From the NCBI RefSeq assembly GCF_018812025.1, contig NC_063052.1, positions 13,995,001 to 14,059,000 on the forward strand: 64,000 nt of DNA, read 5' to 3'. The position numbers and the translations under genes were made by a program. This document shows, in pieces, positions 1 through 12,916 of this stretch. Position 1 is the stretch's first letter. Each line of letters begins with the position of its first letter. Below the pieces are notes generated by a model that worked only from the letters and a program-made list of their open reading frames with translations, was not told the origin of the DNA and made no database searches. This stretch comes from Megalobrama amblycephala (taxonomy: Eukaryota; Chordata; Actinopteri; Cypriniformes; Xenocyprididae).

Positions 1-22
1 AACGTAAAAGCATTGAAACTAG

Positions 23-253
23 CAACCTGATCTCACGGCAATTTGTACGTATTTTACTTGGTGGCTAATTTGTATGACCTAAGTCGTATGAATTTGTCCG
101 TTTTTTGCCAAATTCGTATGAATTCGTACAAATGACCTACCCCTAACCCCGCCACTAAACCTACCCGTCACTGGGGTTAAGACAAATCATATCAATTTGT
201 ACGAATTAGCCACCTCGTAAAATACGTACGAATTGGTCGTGAGATAGTGTTGA
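23..253. mobile_element. Palindromic MITE, first copy
   Basis: Both ends carry the same roughly 55-base sequence in inverted orientation, with about ten differences. Its core reads GTACGTATTTTAC next to the outer end and GTGGCTAATT further in. The middle is a short non-coding segment with no reading frame, so this is a non-autonomous foldback element. A diverged second copy lies at 33151-33395. I could not define a target-site duplication. The superfamily is not assigned. Confidence 0.7.
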
Positions 254-3200
254 ACCTAGTGGACTCTTCTGTCTCAACATTCACCTCCCGATAATGAAAA
301 TTACGCCACACGGACGATGTGCGGACGGACACAGAATAATATAAATTCCCTTAATAGCTATAAAAGGTAAAAAGCTAATGGAAGCATTAAAAGCTTCTTC
401 TAATGGAAAAGGCCTGAATTGATGGAAGGGTTGCTTAATGTGCATTATTCACAACAATTTGCAATTTCCAAGAAAAATAATATAATAGTGGATATGTCTC
501 GTGTTTGACAGCTGCAATCTAGTTTGATAACTTTCACAATGGGTACTAGACCAAAACCACATGGTGCAAGCATTGCTCGTTGTGTTGTGCTGTTGACGGA
601 CAAAGAAACTGCTGGTTTGGAAATGGCAAGGGAGATTGGTCATGCAAGCAATATCAGCAGATAACGATCCCCAAATAAAGCAATGAAAAAAATGAACCTA
701 AATCGAAAAACAAGGCACTCACTGACAACACAAATACATTCAAAGGAAAATAAGTAGAGCACATGCAAACCAAACTAAATAAAAGAGTCAATTAAAACAA
801 ACATGACGTTGTTGAAGATCATTGCAGGTTTTTTTTTTAATATTTGGTCATGCTGTTGTGGTTTATCTCAAGCTGAAGTGACTGTAGCTGCATATCTTTA
901 GTTCATTTGCGATGTTGGACTGGCTTTCAGAAAAAAAAAAGTCTGTTTTATTCTTCTCCATTCTCCATTTTACTAGGAAAATTGGCACTTTTATTACATG
1001 TTTTCTTCAAAGTGGGGCCAGAGGGCTTCAAATAACATACAATTAAAATAAAAAAATACACATTTATGTAAATATCACTATGATTTACTATAATAGCACT
1101 ATTTTTCCTTTTTTGTCAATTCACTTGGTTTAGTGCAATATAAAATACAATATAAAAACATAAAATGTAATTATTACGCAGACACTATGTTGTCATCAAT
1201 ATCATGCTAACTATTTGTCTTACAAAGTGTAAATGGGCCTTTATACTTGACAACATATCTGCCTTTATATTTCATTTATTACATACCACGTCCATACTAT
1301 CTTTTTTTTTTTTTTTTTTTTTGAGGTCATTGGCATCAGTAAACCCCTGAATTAGGGAATTGAAAGAGCTATTTAAATCTACTGGATTAGCACAACTGTT
1401 AATAATTGAATACACACTGAGCAGTCATTGAAATAAACGCCAATTTTTAATGTTTCAGAGACAGTCCCGGAACATTAAAGTGAAGAAACATGAATTTGAG
1501 TTCCATGTCACTGTCTTGTTTAATCCAATTACGTAATTACGCTTAAGTGAACTATGCTCATAAATGTCTGATGTTTGTTACATAACTCGCAAGGTTAAAC
1601 TTTTTCTACGCTTAAGTGAATGCATGATTTAAATAAATCTAACCTCTTAGACCAAAGGGCTTCAGCTGCAGCTATATAAACAAATCTTTGTTTGTGGAAG
1701 TAAGAAGCTAAGCCAAACTGGATGTTGATATAAAAATGAAATTTACGACGCATAAAACGAGTGCAGATACCATGAACCACAAGGTCACTCCCTCATTATG
1801 GTGTACAAATCACAATTTTACGGTAAACTGCCATTCATGCTTTTGAGGAAATAACTCTCAGTGGGGGGGTTGAATTAAATCGCCTGGAAACTTCTGCTTC
1901 TGAGACATTGGTGGAAACTGAATTTCATCCGTGATTCTGCCGATAAATGCTTATCGGCACGAGATGATCTTGCAATGATCTTACGGTCACTGTTTGCTGT
2001 AATCGACACCAGACGAGTAACACAGATTTACCATAAAATAGTAACAAAGGGTAGACTCACAGATAGAAAACTTGTTGCTGTTGTCTTTGCCAGGGAATAA
2101 TTTTACTCCTCTAGATTTGAAATCTACAGACCTTTTCACTAGTTAAAGGGGAATAAAAATGAAACAAAAAAACATGAAATCAGGTGAAACAGATTTTAAA
2201 TAAACTTGTCAGCATTGAAAAAAAAAAAACCATCATCAAGCGCATGAGAGAGAAGAGCAGAAAAGTATAGCAGTGTCGACAATTTCCAAAGTGCTCTGCG
2301 AACAGAAAATATGGGCATGTGTTGAATAAAAGGCAAGGGCATAAAATGAAAAAGTGAGGAAATAAAGAAAGATTAATAAAGGGGTGGTGGGACAGGACTT
2401 CTGTTCAGTTGTCAACCTTGACAAGGGGAAGATTTCAGCTTGTGCTGCATGTCTACACCATTCGATGTGAAGCAGACTTTGTCAAATGCCTCTCAGAAGT
2501 ATTTGGGTCGCAAACGTCTGCCAATGTATTCCTACGGGAGGAAAGGGGCTGTTTGACATGCATGCAGACAAATGGCACGATCCTTAGACAAGCATGTCGC
2601 CCAGAATGTCAAAGGTCAAACAGAAGTCTTGTTGGGAATGTAAAGCCTAATAATAATAATAATAACAATTAGTCCACTCTGAATATTTGAAATCATTGTG
2701 GAAAATGCTTTCTTTGCAGTAATGCCTTTGCAAATGTTGCATGTCATTAACTCAGCTAACTAATAAATGCATAATGAATGCAAAGCAACACAAACAATTC
2801 CTGGTCGTCACATTAGTTATGGGAAGACGGACCTGAAAATGAGCCCTGGCTTTGTCATCAGATGGAGTGATGTGACTGTGACTGGAACTCGGTAAGGACA
2901 ATTAGGTCTTGCATAAATTGTGTTATATGTATGTGATTTTGTGTCAGTAATTTCTTCTGTAAGTAATAATTGAAACACATGGAGCTATATGCAAAATTTT
3001 TTACATTTTACATTTTACATTTTAAAACCCGCATCTGTGATATTTTTGGCATTGGGATTTATGAATATTCTTAGAAAACAACTGTGTTTCCCATAAAAAG
3101 GCAGTACATTTTTGTCTTGAAATGGATGACACAGGGAAAAGAGAGCATGGTGGGGCTCTAACTTGAGATGTAGTCTTCAACAGTGGCTCTACTTCATATA

Positions 3201-3553
3201 GAGACATTTTTTTTATATATAAATATTCCATTTTTGTTGAAGAAGGTCCTTAATTTGACATTTCAGACAGCCTATGAATATGAATGAAATACGATGTTTG
3301 CCCACCCTTACACAATCTTACACCAAATGCTGTTCCAACATTTGCAACCTCATTCTTCAAAATGCTTTCCAAAGATCCCTTTCATGGCTAGAAAAGCTAA
3401 AAGGAGTGATGTTATCAAAATGCAAGTACACGATCCAACATCTAAGTCTAATGGCAATCAAATCCTACAAAACAATGTAAGATTAAAATAATAATAAATA
3501 TACATAAACAAATTATATGTATTTCATCAAAGACTATTTGAAAAAGAGTATAT
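254..3553. other. Intronic sequence, no gene seen
   Basis: AT-rich sequence with a T run at 1302-1322 and short A runs. The few short open frames, including an 87-codon one at 2409-2672 on the plus strand, have no recognisable motif, family resemblance or supporting splice sites. I see no RNA gene and no clear mobile element. It belongs to the csmd3 intron downstream of the exon at 20336-20448. Confidence 0.5.
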
Positions 3554-3755
3554 TAAAGCTGCACGATTAATCGCTAAAAGACCGCGATCTCGATTCAATC
3601 GCCCACTCGATCTTATTCCGTAATCTGAGTTAGAGAGAACAGTTGTCAAGAAACAGCTTCACAAATGGTCTTTTTAACCACACAGTATCATTATTTCTGT
3701 CTTACAATAATTCAAATGATTACAGAAGTACTGGGACAAAAGTTTATAGTTCAGA
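3554..3755. repeat. Dispersed repeat fragment, copy 1
   Basis: The left edge, around GCTGCACGATTAATCG, looks like the terminus of a fish hAT-type repeat. The segment from about 3635 onward (CACAAATGGTCTTTT, ACCACACAGTATCATT, then GTTTATAG) recurs at 34085-34230, which shows it is dispersed. No terminal repeat pair or coding capacity is visible here, so this is a fragment. Confidence 0.55.
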
Positions 3756-4793
3756 TATAAACACTGACGGTAGCGATCAAAATAGAGGAAGTCACCATTT
3801 GAAAGTAACTTGATGCTTCAAATAAGATTGTATCATTACATTGTTACACCAGTAGGTGGCGACAAGAGAATGTTTAAAAAAAGAATTTGTCATTGAATCA
3901 ATCATTCAAGAGATTCATTCAAAAATGCAGATAACAAGTCTTTATGGGTTAGTCATTGAATCATTCAAAAAAAAATTCAAATTATTATTATTATTATTAT
4001 TTTAAATAGACTGCAGCAATTTACATTTTGTCAGAACCTCTAGTAAATTGCATGTTATTTTGTTTAGTTGTCAATTCAGAATTGTGGGAGAATCATAATC
4101 TCTATTAACTTTTTTTTTTTAATTTATCCAGAATTAGCTCTAGGGTATATCAAGTGTTCAGTGCAAAAAGTCAGAAGTAACAGATCAAAACTATGTATTA
4201 TAGCCACTCTGAAGCAATACTGAACTACAGCTAGTTATTATATAGCTGATCCTGGCCCATTAACGTCTCCTGGATTTAAAATGACAAATTTCTCTTGCTT
4301 CCTGAGATGTATCATTATTTCAAAGTACACTTACAAAGAACATTATAATTAAAGGAATGATCTGGGTACAATACGCTTTATAGACAGTATTTGAGGCATA
4401 ATGCTGCCAGACACAGAATATAACTGACTCAATCCATTTCTTTTTCTTTCAAAGTTCACAATCAAATCACAGTTGCAGCAAGGCATTTACAATACCGGTA
4501 TCCAGAAGGTGGAAAAGCATGATGCAAGTCAAGCAAGTCTTGCATGAATTATTCAATAAAAAAACAGTTTATTATGAGCTATACAATTATCTAGACCACT
4601 GTTTTAGAGGTGGTAATACAACCTTCTTGTATCATTGCATGTATAATATGCATGCATGCATATACTTTTAGTCACCAAAGTAGATAGACTGAATACAACT
4701 TTACACCGATAAAGTGATTCAATCACAGTATAGTCACCTGCTAACATGTACAGCATAATAAAACTGCTATATTTTTTTTAAATAGTCTTAAGG
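3756..4793. other. Intronic sequence, no gene seen
   Basis: AT-rich sequence with a short (ATT)n tract near 3980-4000. I see no reading frame with support, no RNA gene and no terminal repeats. Confidence 0.45.
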
Positions 4794-4904
4794 CTATTCA
4801 CACCAAGAATCATAACTATAAGGATAACTATTATTGCATCCACACCAACGAATGATAACGGTCTGTTTATTCTAAGCAGAGATTGGTCAACTAGATCATT
4901 CATA

Positions 4905-5372
4905 GTGAAGGCCTCATCCTCAACAACAAGTTCCTCATATTGGCGTAATGATTATGATCCTCAACTGGATGGAACTGAAATAAATACTTTGAATGTTGCG
5001 ATCCTATCGGACTTATGATAGCAACCTGAATCGTAACAAAGCACTGTTCGCCAGAGGAGAACTGCCCCCCCGACTAAGCCTGGTTTCTCCCAAGGTTTTT
5101 TTTCTACATTTTAACACCTATTTGCCACCTGTTTGCCACCTGATGTCACCTGTTGGAGTTTGGGTTCCTTGCCGCTGTCTTGCTTTTTGGCTTGCTTGGT
5201 TGGGGACACTTGACATTTGATAATCAACAGTGCTTTAATCTGCCTGCATTGACACTATTCTTTAAGAGCTGCTGTGCAGCCAAAATAACGTACCAGTTAT
5301 CAATGTAAAGCTGCTTTGACACAATCTACATTGTAAAAAGCGCTATATAAATAAAGGTGACCTGACTTGACT
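4905..5372 (+). repeat. Dispersed repeat resembling a LINE 3' end
   Basis: The segment ends in AAAGCGCTATATAAATAAAG followed by short tandem TGACT-like tails. That ending is typical of the 3' ends of widespread fish retroelements and marks the plus strand as sense. Further in there is a conserved stretch reading GGTTTCTCCCAAGG and GGGTTCCTTGCCGCTGTC, which I know as a common fish repeat. No reverse transcriptase is present, so the copy is 5' truncated. Assignment to a LINE clade is not possible from this part. Confidence 0.5.
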
Positions 5373-5486
5373 GACTAAGCTCACGCGCTGCGCTTTCAAA
5401 GTGTGTACATGTTTTTGCTGTTCTTGCTGCATTTACATGGCTTTAGCCAGCAGATGTCCTTAGCATGCTATGTTTCAAGAGAATAG

Positions 5487-6249
5487 CTACACTGTAAAAA
5501 ATGACCGTGATTTTAACAGTAAAAGACTGTAAAAATGCTGCGGTGAAAAACTGTCAATTGGTTTACAGAAAGTTTCCGTACTATATACGGTGAATAACTG
5601 TAATAGATCTAACGGTACATTTAATGTAATTTTACGGTAAAATACCGTTAAATTCACAGTTTTTGGAAGTGAAAAATAACAATTCATTGTAAAATTTACA
5701 GTGAAAAAACGTAAATTGACATTCCCACAATTCCCTGCGTGACACTTCACATTTGATATATTTTCGTTGAAATAACTCTGTTTCTTCTTAGTTTTTCTCA
5801 TTTATTTCTAATCAGTTATGTACATTAGGGTTTTATGTTACATCTAACGTTGTTAAATTAATGTTTATTGCATTTTTAAAATTTCATGCATGTTACCATG
5901 ATTGTGTTTAGTGTGTGTGTGAATGACACTGTGTGCACCTTCTATATATTAGTATTGTCATCCTCAGCTTGTGGAAAAGCTGCTTGTGATGAACTTTGAC
6001 TCATCATGTGACTCTTATCACCACTGTGTTTGGTGACTGTCAGTGTATTATAAAGGTACAAAACAGATATTAGTACTTCATTAGGTTGGTAAATTAACAT
6101 TATATCAGTTAATGAAATACGTTATTTTACCGTAAATTTAACAGATTTTTTTTTTTACGTTGCTACTGTATTTTTTACAGTAAAGTTCTGGCAACCACAG
6201 TTGCCGTTTTTTTACCGTAAATTTTACTGGGATTTTTTTTACAGTGTAG
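5487..6249. mobile_element. Non-autonomous element with CACTGTAAAA termini
   Basis: The left end reads CTACACTGTAAAAAATGACC and the right end closes with TTTTTTTTACAGTGTAG, a clear terminal inverted repeat. The interior is full of short TTTACGGTAAA and TTTTACAGT motifs in both orientations, so the single strand can fold extensively. A 104-codon minus-strand frame at 5487-5801 is built from these motifs and is not a gene. The CACTG ends recall CACTA elements, but the flanks only allow a TA duplication, so the superfamily stays open. Confidence 0.65.
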
Positions 6250-6600
6250 TGTAATCGATCTAATCTAACTGAATTTAGCTGTCAAAGTTAATATAGTGGA
6301 ACCATATATCAATTTTCTTTAAAGTATCCTTGAAAAGGGGGTTTGACTTGTTCAACAATGGTGGCTTTTTCTGGACCTCGGTGATTAATTTCTCCGCAAC
6401 GTCATCTGCCAGTGGCTTTTAGTGTTTTATAGTTCAACAGCTGGAAAAAAATTGTTCTGAATGCGATCCCAAGGATATCAGTTCTCTATATCGTTATCAT
6501 TATAGCTGTGGTGTGGACAGTGCAGCTTTTTATATTTAGAATGATTTTTAGAACTATATCTTTATCGTTATCTTTATAGTTATCATTCTTGCCTTTGCTG

Positions 6601-8750
6601 TAATCAGAATTTCTTAAAAACCTGAGGGATGAGTGGAAATTATATTGTACGGTAATCAACAATATGCCAGAATTAGGCCCGGAGCATTCCTTTAAAGTCA
6701 CCCATTAGTACTTCCTGAAGTTGAGACGTTTAAACATTATACATTGTCTCTTTTTTATTAAACTGAATATCTGGAGGATGCAGTTTCAGAATGGTAGCTG
6801 ATTAATACACCTACAGTATCCGGTTGAAAATGGAATCATTCTATCAACACCTAATGGATCCTCACTTTCATTACTGAGCATCCATTAACCACCCACTGGA
6901 TCAGCCCATCACCATAAATAAATAAAAACCAATGAAAAACTGATTTCGAAAAGCACTAGAAGATTTCAGCATGAACCCATTTAGCATTCATTTGAATACG
7001 CTATTGACATAGTCACGCCCAGATCCAAAGGTTCAGTAAATTATTCTGTAGATGGAAATTTGCTCTGGCACCTATATCTACTTAAAAGGTTTATGCTGAA
7101 TAAATCATTTGAAGCGAGACCTGCTAATGAGACATTCTGCAAGCGACAACACATTAAAGCTGAGGATAGGACTGTTGACCTTAATCAATGACATGACATT
7201 AAACCACTTTTAAAGATACATTAAAACGCACTGAAATTACACCTAATGCTAATTGCCGTAATACTTACTTTTTCTAGCATTGGAAAACAAATCTAACTTC
7301 AGTTATAATCACGTTCATTTTAAGATGCAGCACATCATCCCATAACAGTGCCGAGATGTTCTATCATTATAAACGTAAGTAGAAACACTGACATAAAATC
7401 ATAATACATATGATTAATGCGGAATTTCGGCAGAAATGGCTACACACCAGAATGACGGTGATGGCGACAGATTTCTATTTCAAAAACGAAAGCCATTTTT
7501 CATAGGTTATTATCACAAATTATGTTTCAGCATGTCTTTCAATCACTTATGTCACTTTAGACATCTTAAGTAATTTTCTTATCGCTTCTTGAGTATCGCA
7601 AATGGCACAAAATGTCATACGCCGTCATCAAAGCCAAGATCAGACTATAAACGCACCAGACAACACATTAAAACACAAACTCATTCATTACAATTCACAC
7701 CCAACAGCTTGGATGCAACATCAGCAACCTGTATTGGCAAATGCACATAAAAACAGTATATCCTAATGCACTGTAAAAGAAGCTGTTCTGCATTCCTTCT
7801 ACCCCAAATATGCGTCTATATAGGCAATAAAGACCAGACTTTCCACAATTACTGTCTATTACCTGTCAAACCAAACTTTCCTCAAATTCTTTATGGCACC
7901 AAACTGACATTTTACATCTATAATTAGTCATTTAACATTTTCCTGAGCCTCCACATGTGTGACAAAGCATTTCAACACCTATTCGGGCTAAGAGCGCTTT
8001 TCAAACACTAATTAATTTAAAAATCGAGCAGCTGTCAGCAGCCATCCAAGGTCAACATATTCATGGTTTCTTGGAAATGATTGCTTCACTGAGCTGCACA
8101 GGATGATGGGTGCAAATCAAATCTTCAAATCCACATTGCAAGGAGCTCATCAAGCCAAAGAACCTACTTTTGATAGGTGCAAAGGTTTGTTTTCGAAAAC
8201 AGTTGTTTTTCTTGTTGACATACAGTTGCTGCACATTTGCACCTGTGTTTATTCAATTAGAGTTAGGCTAAGATTTCAAAACACAATTAACAAGCTGCAG
8301 CATCAAAACTCCCACTGAAAGTGTATTCAATCTGCTTTGCCTTTCATTTTATATGTACATCAGCTCTTCCGGGTATCTTTGATGTGATCTCAGACATGTC
8401 CTTGCATTGCCACCTTATCTCTCTGCCGAGTCCCTTGGCAACCCATCCCCATGTCCATCTAGTCAAGGATAGATTACAGTAATTGTTTTCCGCCCTGGAT
8501 GTCAGATTATTAGCTGAACCAAAGTCACGAGTGGATCCTGTGCACCATTTCTTATCAGAAAGGAAATAGTGATACGATCATATTTCCCTGCCATAAAACT
8601 GACCTTCACCTTCTTACTGTCAGGCATGTGAGGGCATCATTACATAACATCTCATTTATGGCAATACCAGCAATGCAGGTTTAGCATCTGATTAGTATGT
8701 CCTTGTAAATCTTAGTTAAATGCAAATTACAGTTCCTTGATTATGTTTTT
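6601..8750. other. Intronic sequence, no gene seen
   Basis: Moderately AT-rich sequence that lacks microsatellites and obvious transposon ends, unlike most of the window. Frames such as 8103-8318 on the plus strand show no family features. It could be old single-copy intron; conservation across fish would decide whether it holds regulatory elements. Confidence 0.45.
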
Positions 8751-9360
8751 TATTTAAGGGGTTACTTCACTGCTGGCAAAATAAGCTTTGAATTAAACTT
8801 GGCTGCCAATAGCTTGTTTGCAATCACGTGATTCTGATGACCCGCGAAATTCAGACGGTGGGCAGGAAGTGAAAATTAGAATGGACGAGATGGAGGAAAG
8901 TCCTTAATGTACTGGTTTAGACACTATTACAAGAGAGAAAATCACAACATATGTTGGACATGATCCTTATGTTATAAAGAGGAGCGATTTTTCAACTGAA
9001 TTGGAATATTTGCCTGTCGTCGAGTCTGTAAGCAACTTCTCAAGTGCCCGGTTGCGTAAAGCACCTCAAGTTTTTCCCTTAAGTATGAGACTTTGCATTA
9101 TCTGACTCCGCTTCTCCCAACCGCAGACATTACATTACAAGCTGCTTTTTTCAGTGAATTTCTTGCATTTCCCCCCAATGAACAACAACCTTTGGTACAC
9201 GATAAACGCTCCTTGTGGTTTCTCGATTTGATCAATTTGAGCAGCAATAAAAGACGCAAAACTTAGGCATTTCATAGTGCTTCTCTTTTTAGAAAATCAC
9301 TTCCTGCCCTCCATCAGCATTTCACGCCACCCTGTGACATCATGTGCAAACAACCTATAG
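8751..9360 (+). mobile_element. Remnant of a gene-bearing DNA transposon
   Basis: The segment starts near a TTAAGGGG motif and holds a broken first exon of a transposon gene at 8881-9027. After that comes sequence without frames. It ends close to a degenerate hAT element at 9366. I could not match terminal repeats, so the limits are rough. It is unlike the surrounding sequence in having a coding-like stretch with a splice donor. Confidence 0.4.
8881..9027 (+). pseudogene. Broken first exon of a transposon-encoded protein
   Basis: From an ATG at 8881 the frame reads MDEMEESP, then a TAA stop at 8905-8907. It then stays in the same frame through about 40 residues including EKITTYVGHDPYVIKRSDFS and ELEYLPVV, and meets a good splice donor (TCT, then GTAAGC at 9028). 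The K...G.DPY.....FS pattern resembles the N-terminal segment of repetitive fish proteins that I associate with YqaJ-type transposon genes. That link is from memory and weak. Seen directly: one in-frame stop, a continuing frame and the donor. Inferred: a former first exon, now dead. Confidence 0.4.
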
Positions 9361-9365
9361 ACCTT

Positions 9366-10299
9366 AGAGTCAGAGATGTTCACGAGTCTTTTATCTGGAG
9401 TCCGAGTCAAGTCTGAAGTCTTTATCACTGGAGTCTGAGTCAAGTCTGGAGTCTTTTGTCACGAGTCCGAGTCGAGTCTCGAGTCATTAAAAAAAAAAAA
9501 AAAATTCTCATAATCAAATCCTATTTTTTATCCTAGTTGTATTATATAGACAAAATAATATGATCTTTCTATAATCTGTTTTATTTGAAATTAAGGTCTT
9601 ATGATGTAAGGGATAATGTACATCCAGTTTGTTACTTTATATTCCATTACAATGTACAAAACAGTCGTCCTGGCAACACGAGTAATCATTTTCAATACAG
9701 TTGCTAAGTGGACGCAAGATGGCGCCAGTGAGTTTGTTATACAGCTTTGTTGTTATTGAGGATAGTCATTATCAGAAAATATCAAACTTCGGAATGTTTA
9801 AGAATGTCAATTGAAAACTCTACACATGCTGACTGTGATACATTAAAATATGAGCTTTAAGTAATAAATGGAGTAACATCTCTTTCTATCTCTCTCTCTT
9901 ATGGACACACATTAAGAAATAGAAAAGCTGCATATAATACTAAAAGGTTGATAAAACGTAGTGCTAGGTTTAAAGTCTATAATAGTCTATAAAAGTCTAT
10001 AATGTTCTGTATAATAAAGTCTGAAGAGACTCATTTGAAATCATAAAGCCTTCTGCAAAACTTTTATCTTTTACAGTTCTTGTATATTGTTTTCTTTCAA
10101 TGCATATGATAATTGAAACTCAGAAAGTAGAACTGAAATGACATTCATTTCAAGATGGTTAGTTAAAACATTTCCAAATGCTCCTGCAGACTATTTTTCC
10201 AGTCATGAATTTTGCAAAAATCTTGTCTCGTCTTGTTATCGTGAATCCAGTCTTGTGTCTCTTTTTGTCTCATGAGTTAAGCATCTCATCACACCCCTA
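9366..10299. mobile_element. hAT-type element with degraded left end
   Basis: The right end reads CATCACACCCCTA, the same terminus as the complete hAT element at 28332-29435. The interior around 10019-10200 (GTCTGAAGAGACT, GCATATGATAATT, GAAAGTAGAACTGAAATGAC) matches 29130-29320, so both are copies of one family. The left end shows repeated GAGTCCGAGTC-like words and no clean TAGGGGTGTG terminus, so it is eroded. No transposase frame survives. Confidence 0.65.
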
Positions 10300-11298
10300 G
10301 TAAATCCACTTCACCAGCTAATTTCTCTTTGACAGCGATGCCATAGAAATATACAGAGCCACAGCAAAAACAGTACAAACAGATCAAACACAATATTCTA
10401 AAGATGGCTGTGCGCTTGTTTCTCTAGCGCATTTTGCATTATCCAGCAGACATTTGTAAACAAATAAACATGAATTTCTCTATCCAGGTAACAAGGAGAA
10501 AGACTAAATGTTCATTTTTATAGACTACCGACATTGTAACAATACAAAGCAGGTTGAAAATAATCAAAATTACACTTTAAACAACTGTTTCTAATAAAAC
10601 CATTAAGATAAATGATGAACAGAGGAGAAGTATAATAATGCTTTAGGAATATTGCTGCTTTCTAGCCATTACTTCATCTGAAAGCCTTCCCGAGTGAATT
10701 CTGACATAATTCTTGGATAAATCTCCTCTGTTGAGACCAAGTGCACTACTCTTGTCTAGAAGTAATGGCAACACTGAGAGCCATTAGAGTTACGGATATA
10801 TTTCTCTCCTGGGGATGTTTACCATTTAAAGACTCATATGCCCCTAAGGACTCGAACGCTTACCAAATCTCTGCATTATCAATGAATAGTGGATGGCAGA
10901 CTTTCTTCTGTACATTGAGGGTGGGGGGTGTAATATCAGTTGTGGTTGCCATGGGAACACAAGCTGTGGCCAGAGAATAGCCTTATTGACCCCTTCAAGC
11001 AGAAAACTCAATCTCAATAAAGTGTATTTTTACAGTTCTTGTATTTACAGTTACTGAAGACGTTCAAGTAAGCGAGAAGGAAAATGTAAATGACCTACAA
11101 GGTGAGATAAATACTGCTTATGTTCTTAAATTGAGCAGTTTGATGAGCCACTGTAGCTAAAGGGCAACTTTGGTTATTATTTCTGCTTCTGTGAATAATC
11201 TATACAAAAAAAATTCTGTGTGCCCTTAGGTTGCTTATATATGAGTAAACATTAATAAACACAGCCGACCGGTAAAGAAGATACTTGCACTTTATATG
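10300..11298. other. Intronic sequence, no gene seen
   Basis: No transposon ends, long microsatellites or RNA genes were seen. A 79-codon plus-strand frame at 10741-10980 is open but has no recognisable domain, and nothing around it supports splicing into a gene. Confidence 0.45.
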
Positions 11299-11302
11299 TT
11301 AA

Positions 11303-12252
11303 AGGTGCCCTAGAACTTCTTTTTACAAGATGTAATATAAGTCTAAGGTTTCCCTTGAATGTGTCTGTGAAGTTTCAGCTCAAAATACCCCATAGATTTT
11401 TTTTAATTCATTTTTTTAACTGCCTATTTTGGGGCATCATTAACTATGCACCGATATATAGGTTGCGGCCCCTTTAAATCTCGTGCTCCCCCTCCCCCGG
11501 AGCTCGCACTTGCCTTGAACAGCATAAACACAGTTTACACAGCTAATATAACCCTCAAAATGGATCTTTACAAGATGTTCGTCATGCATGCTGCTTGCAT
11601 ACATTGGATCATGTAAGTATAGTATTTATTTGGATGTATTACATTTGATTCTGAATGAGTTTGAGGCTATGCTGCGTGGCTAAAGCTAACATTACACACT
11701 GTTGGAGAGATTTATAAAGAATGAAGTTGTGTTTATGCATTATACAGACTGCAAGTGTTTAAAAATGAAAATATCGACAGCGCTCTTGTCTTCGTGAATA
11801 CAGTAATAAACGATGGTAACTTTAACCACATTTAACAGTAAATTAGCAACATGCTAACGAAACATTTAGAAAGACAATTTACAAATATCACTAAAAATAT
11901 CATGTTATCATGGATCATGTCAGTTATTATTGCTCCATCTGCCATTTTTCGCTATTGTTCTTGCTTGCTTACCTAGTCTGATGATTCAACTGTGCACATC
12001 CAGATGTCCTGCCCTTGTCTAATGCCTTGAACATGAGCTGGCATATGCAAATATTGGGGGCGTACATATTAATGATCCCGACTGTTATGTTGAGATTCGC
12101 CTGTTCTTTCGGAGGTCTTTTAAACAAATGAGATTTATAGAAGAAGGAGGAAACAATGGAGTTTGAAACTCAGTGTATGTCTTTTCCATGTACTGAACTC
12201 TTGTTATTCAACTATGCCAAGATAAATTCAATTATTTAATTCTAGGGCACCT
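11303..12252 (+). mobile_element. TTAA-flanked element, AGGTGCC family, copy 1
   Basis: The element starts AGGTGCCCTAGAA and ends TTCTAGGGCACCT, perfect 13-base inverted termini, and is flanked by TTAA at 11299-11302 and 12253-12256. Copies at 16083-17059 and 58283-59242 have the same length class, interior and orientation. The interior has conserved stretches (AACTGCCTATTTTGGGGCATC, GCTGGCATATGCAAATATTG) but no long reading frame, so it is non-autonomous. TTAA duplications are known for piggyBac and Kolobok elements; I do not choose between them. Confidence 0.8.
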
Positions 12253-12256
12253 TTAA

Positions 12257-12912
12257 CCATATCAAGCATCGCCCTATCCATTGAATTATGTAAGAGATAA
12301 TGCATGGCTAGGTTATGGTATAAATATAAAATATTAAATCACTCAACAGTCAAAGCATGTTTTTATTTTCCCTCTTTAAAATCATTCATATCATCTGATT
12401 TGCAGCTATTTTTCTTAATTATTCTGTTTAGAGAGTCTCATCATGCTTATTTAGCCTGGTTATCAATTAGATTGCAAAGTCCTTGTAGCCAAAATAACTA
12501 GATATAAAATGACTGATTTCAGGACATTTTCTTTCCACTTAGGAACAATTCACCCATTTTAGAGCAGAAGTGAAAGGGAAATTCGGCTCTAAAAATACTT
12601 ATACTGTCATTTGGTTGTATCCACTTTATTTTTTCAGTAAGTATTTCCTGTGAATGTGCAAGACTTACTGTGCTGTATAGTTAAATACAGAAGAATGATT
12701 TGATAACAAATGCCAGTTTGCAACATCAAACAAAATTGGTTCTAAGCATATTATTAACAAAAGTCAATAGAAGATTTTAAAGTTTCATCTTAAAGTACTG
12801 TATGTTTGCAAAAAAAGAAAAGAAAATGAAAAATCCTCCTGAAACTCACAATCATTTGAACTGAATTATAAAATTTAATTACCTACCAAACAGTTTGAAT
12901 GGAATCTCCACC
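12257..12912. other. Intronic sequence, no gene seen
   Basis: Unremarkable AT-rich sequence between two TTAA-flanked elements. A 65-codon plus-strand frame at 12304-12501 has no family features. Confidence 0.45.
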
Positions 12913-12916
12913 TTAA

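Larger units (their letters stand above)
4794..6600. mobile_element. Terminal-inverted-repeat element carrying two nested repeats
   Basis: The left edge contains CAAGAATCATAACTATAAGG followed by a CATCCACACCAACGAATGATA segment. The right edge near 6480-6597 holds the inverted counterparts: TTATCTTTATAGTTATCATTC, and GTGGTGTGGAC further in. The two edges therefore look like the two ends of one DNA transposon. Two other repeats lie between them: a LINE-like 3' end at 4905-5372 and a CACTG-ended element at 5487-6249. The host element has no coding sequence of its own that I can recognise. The boundaries are approximate and no target duplication was confirmed. Confidence 0.5.

Noticed and set aside
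5487..5801. 104-codon frame as a gene
   Set aside because: Lies in the fold-rich interior of a CACTG-ended element and is made of its repeated TTTACAGT-type motifs.
5487..6249. Firm assignment to CACTA transposons
   Set aside because: The ends suggest it, but a 3-bp target duplication is not visible; only TA matches.
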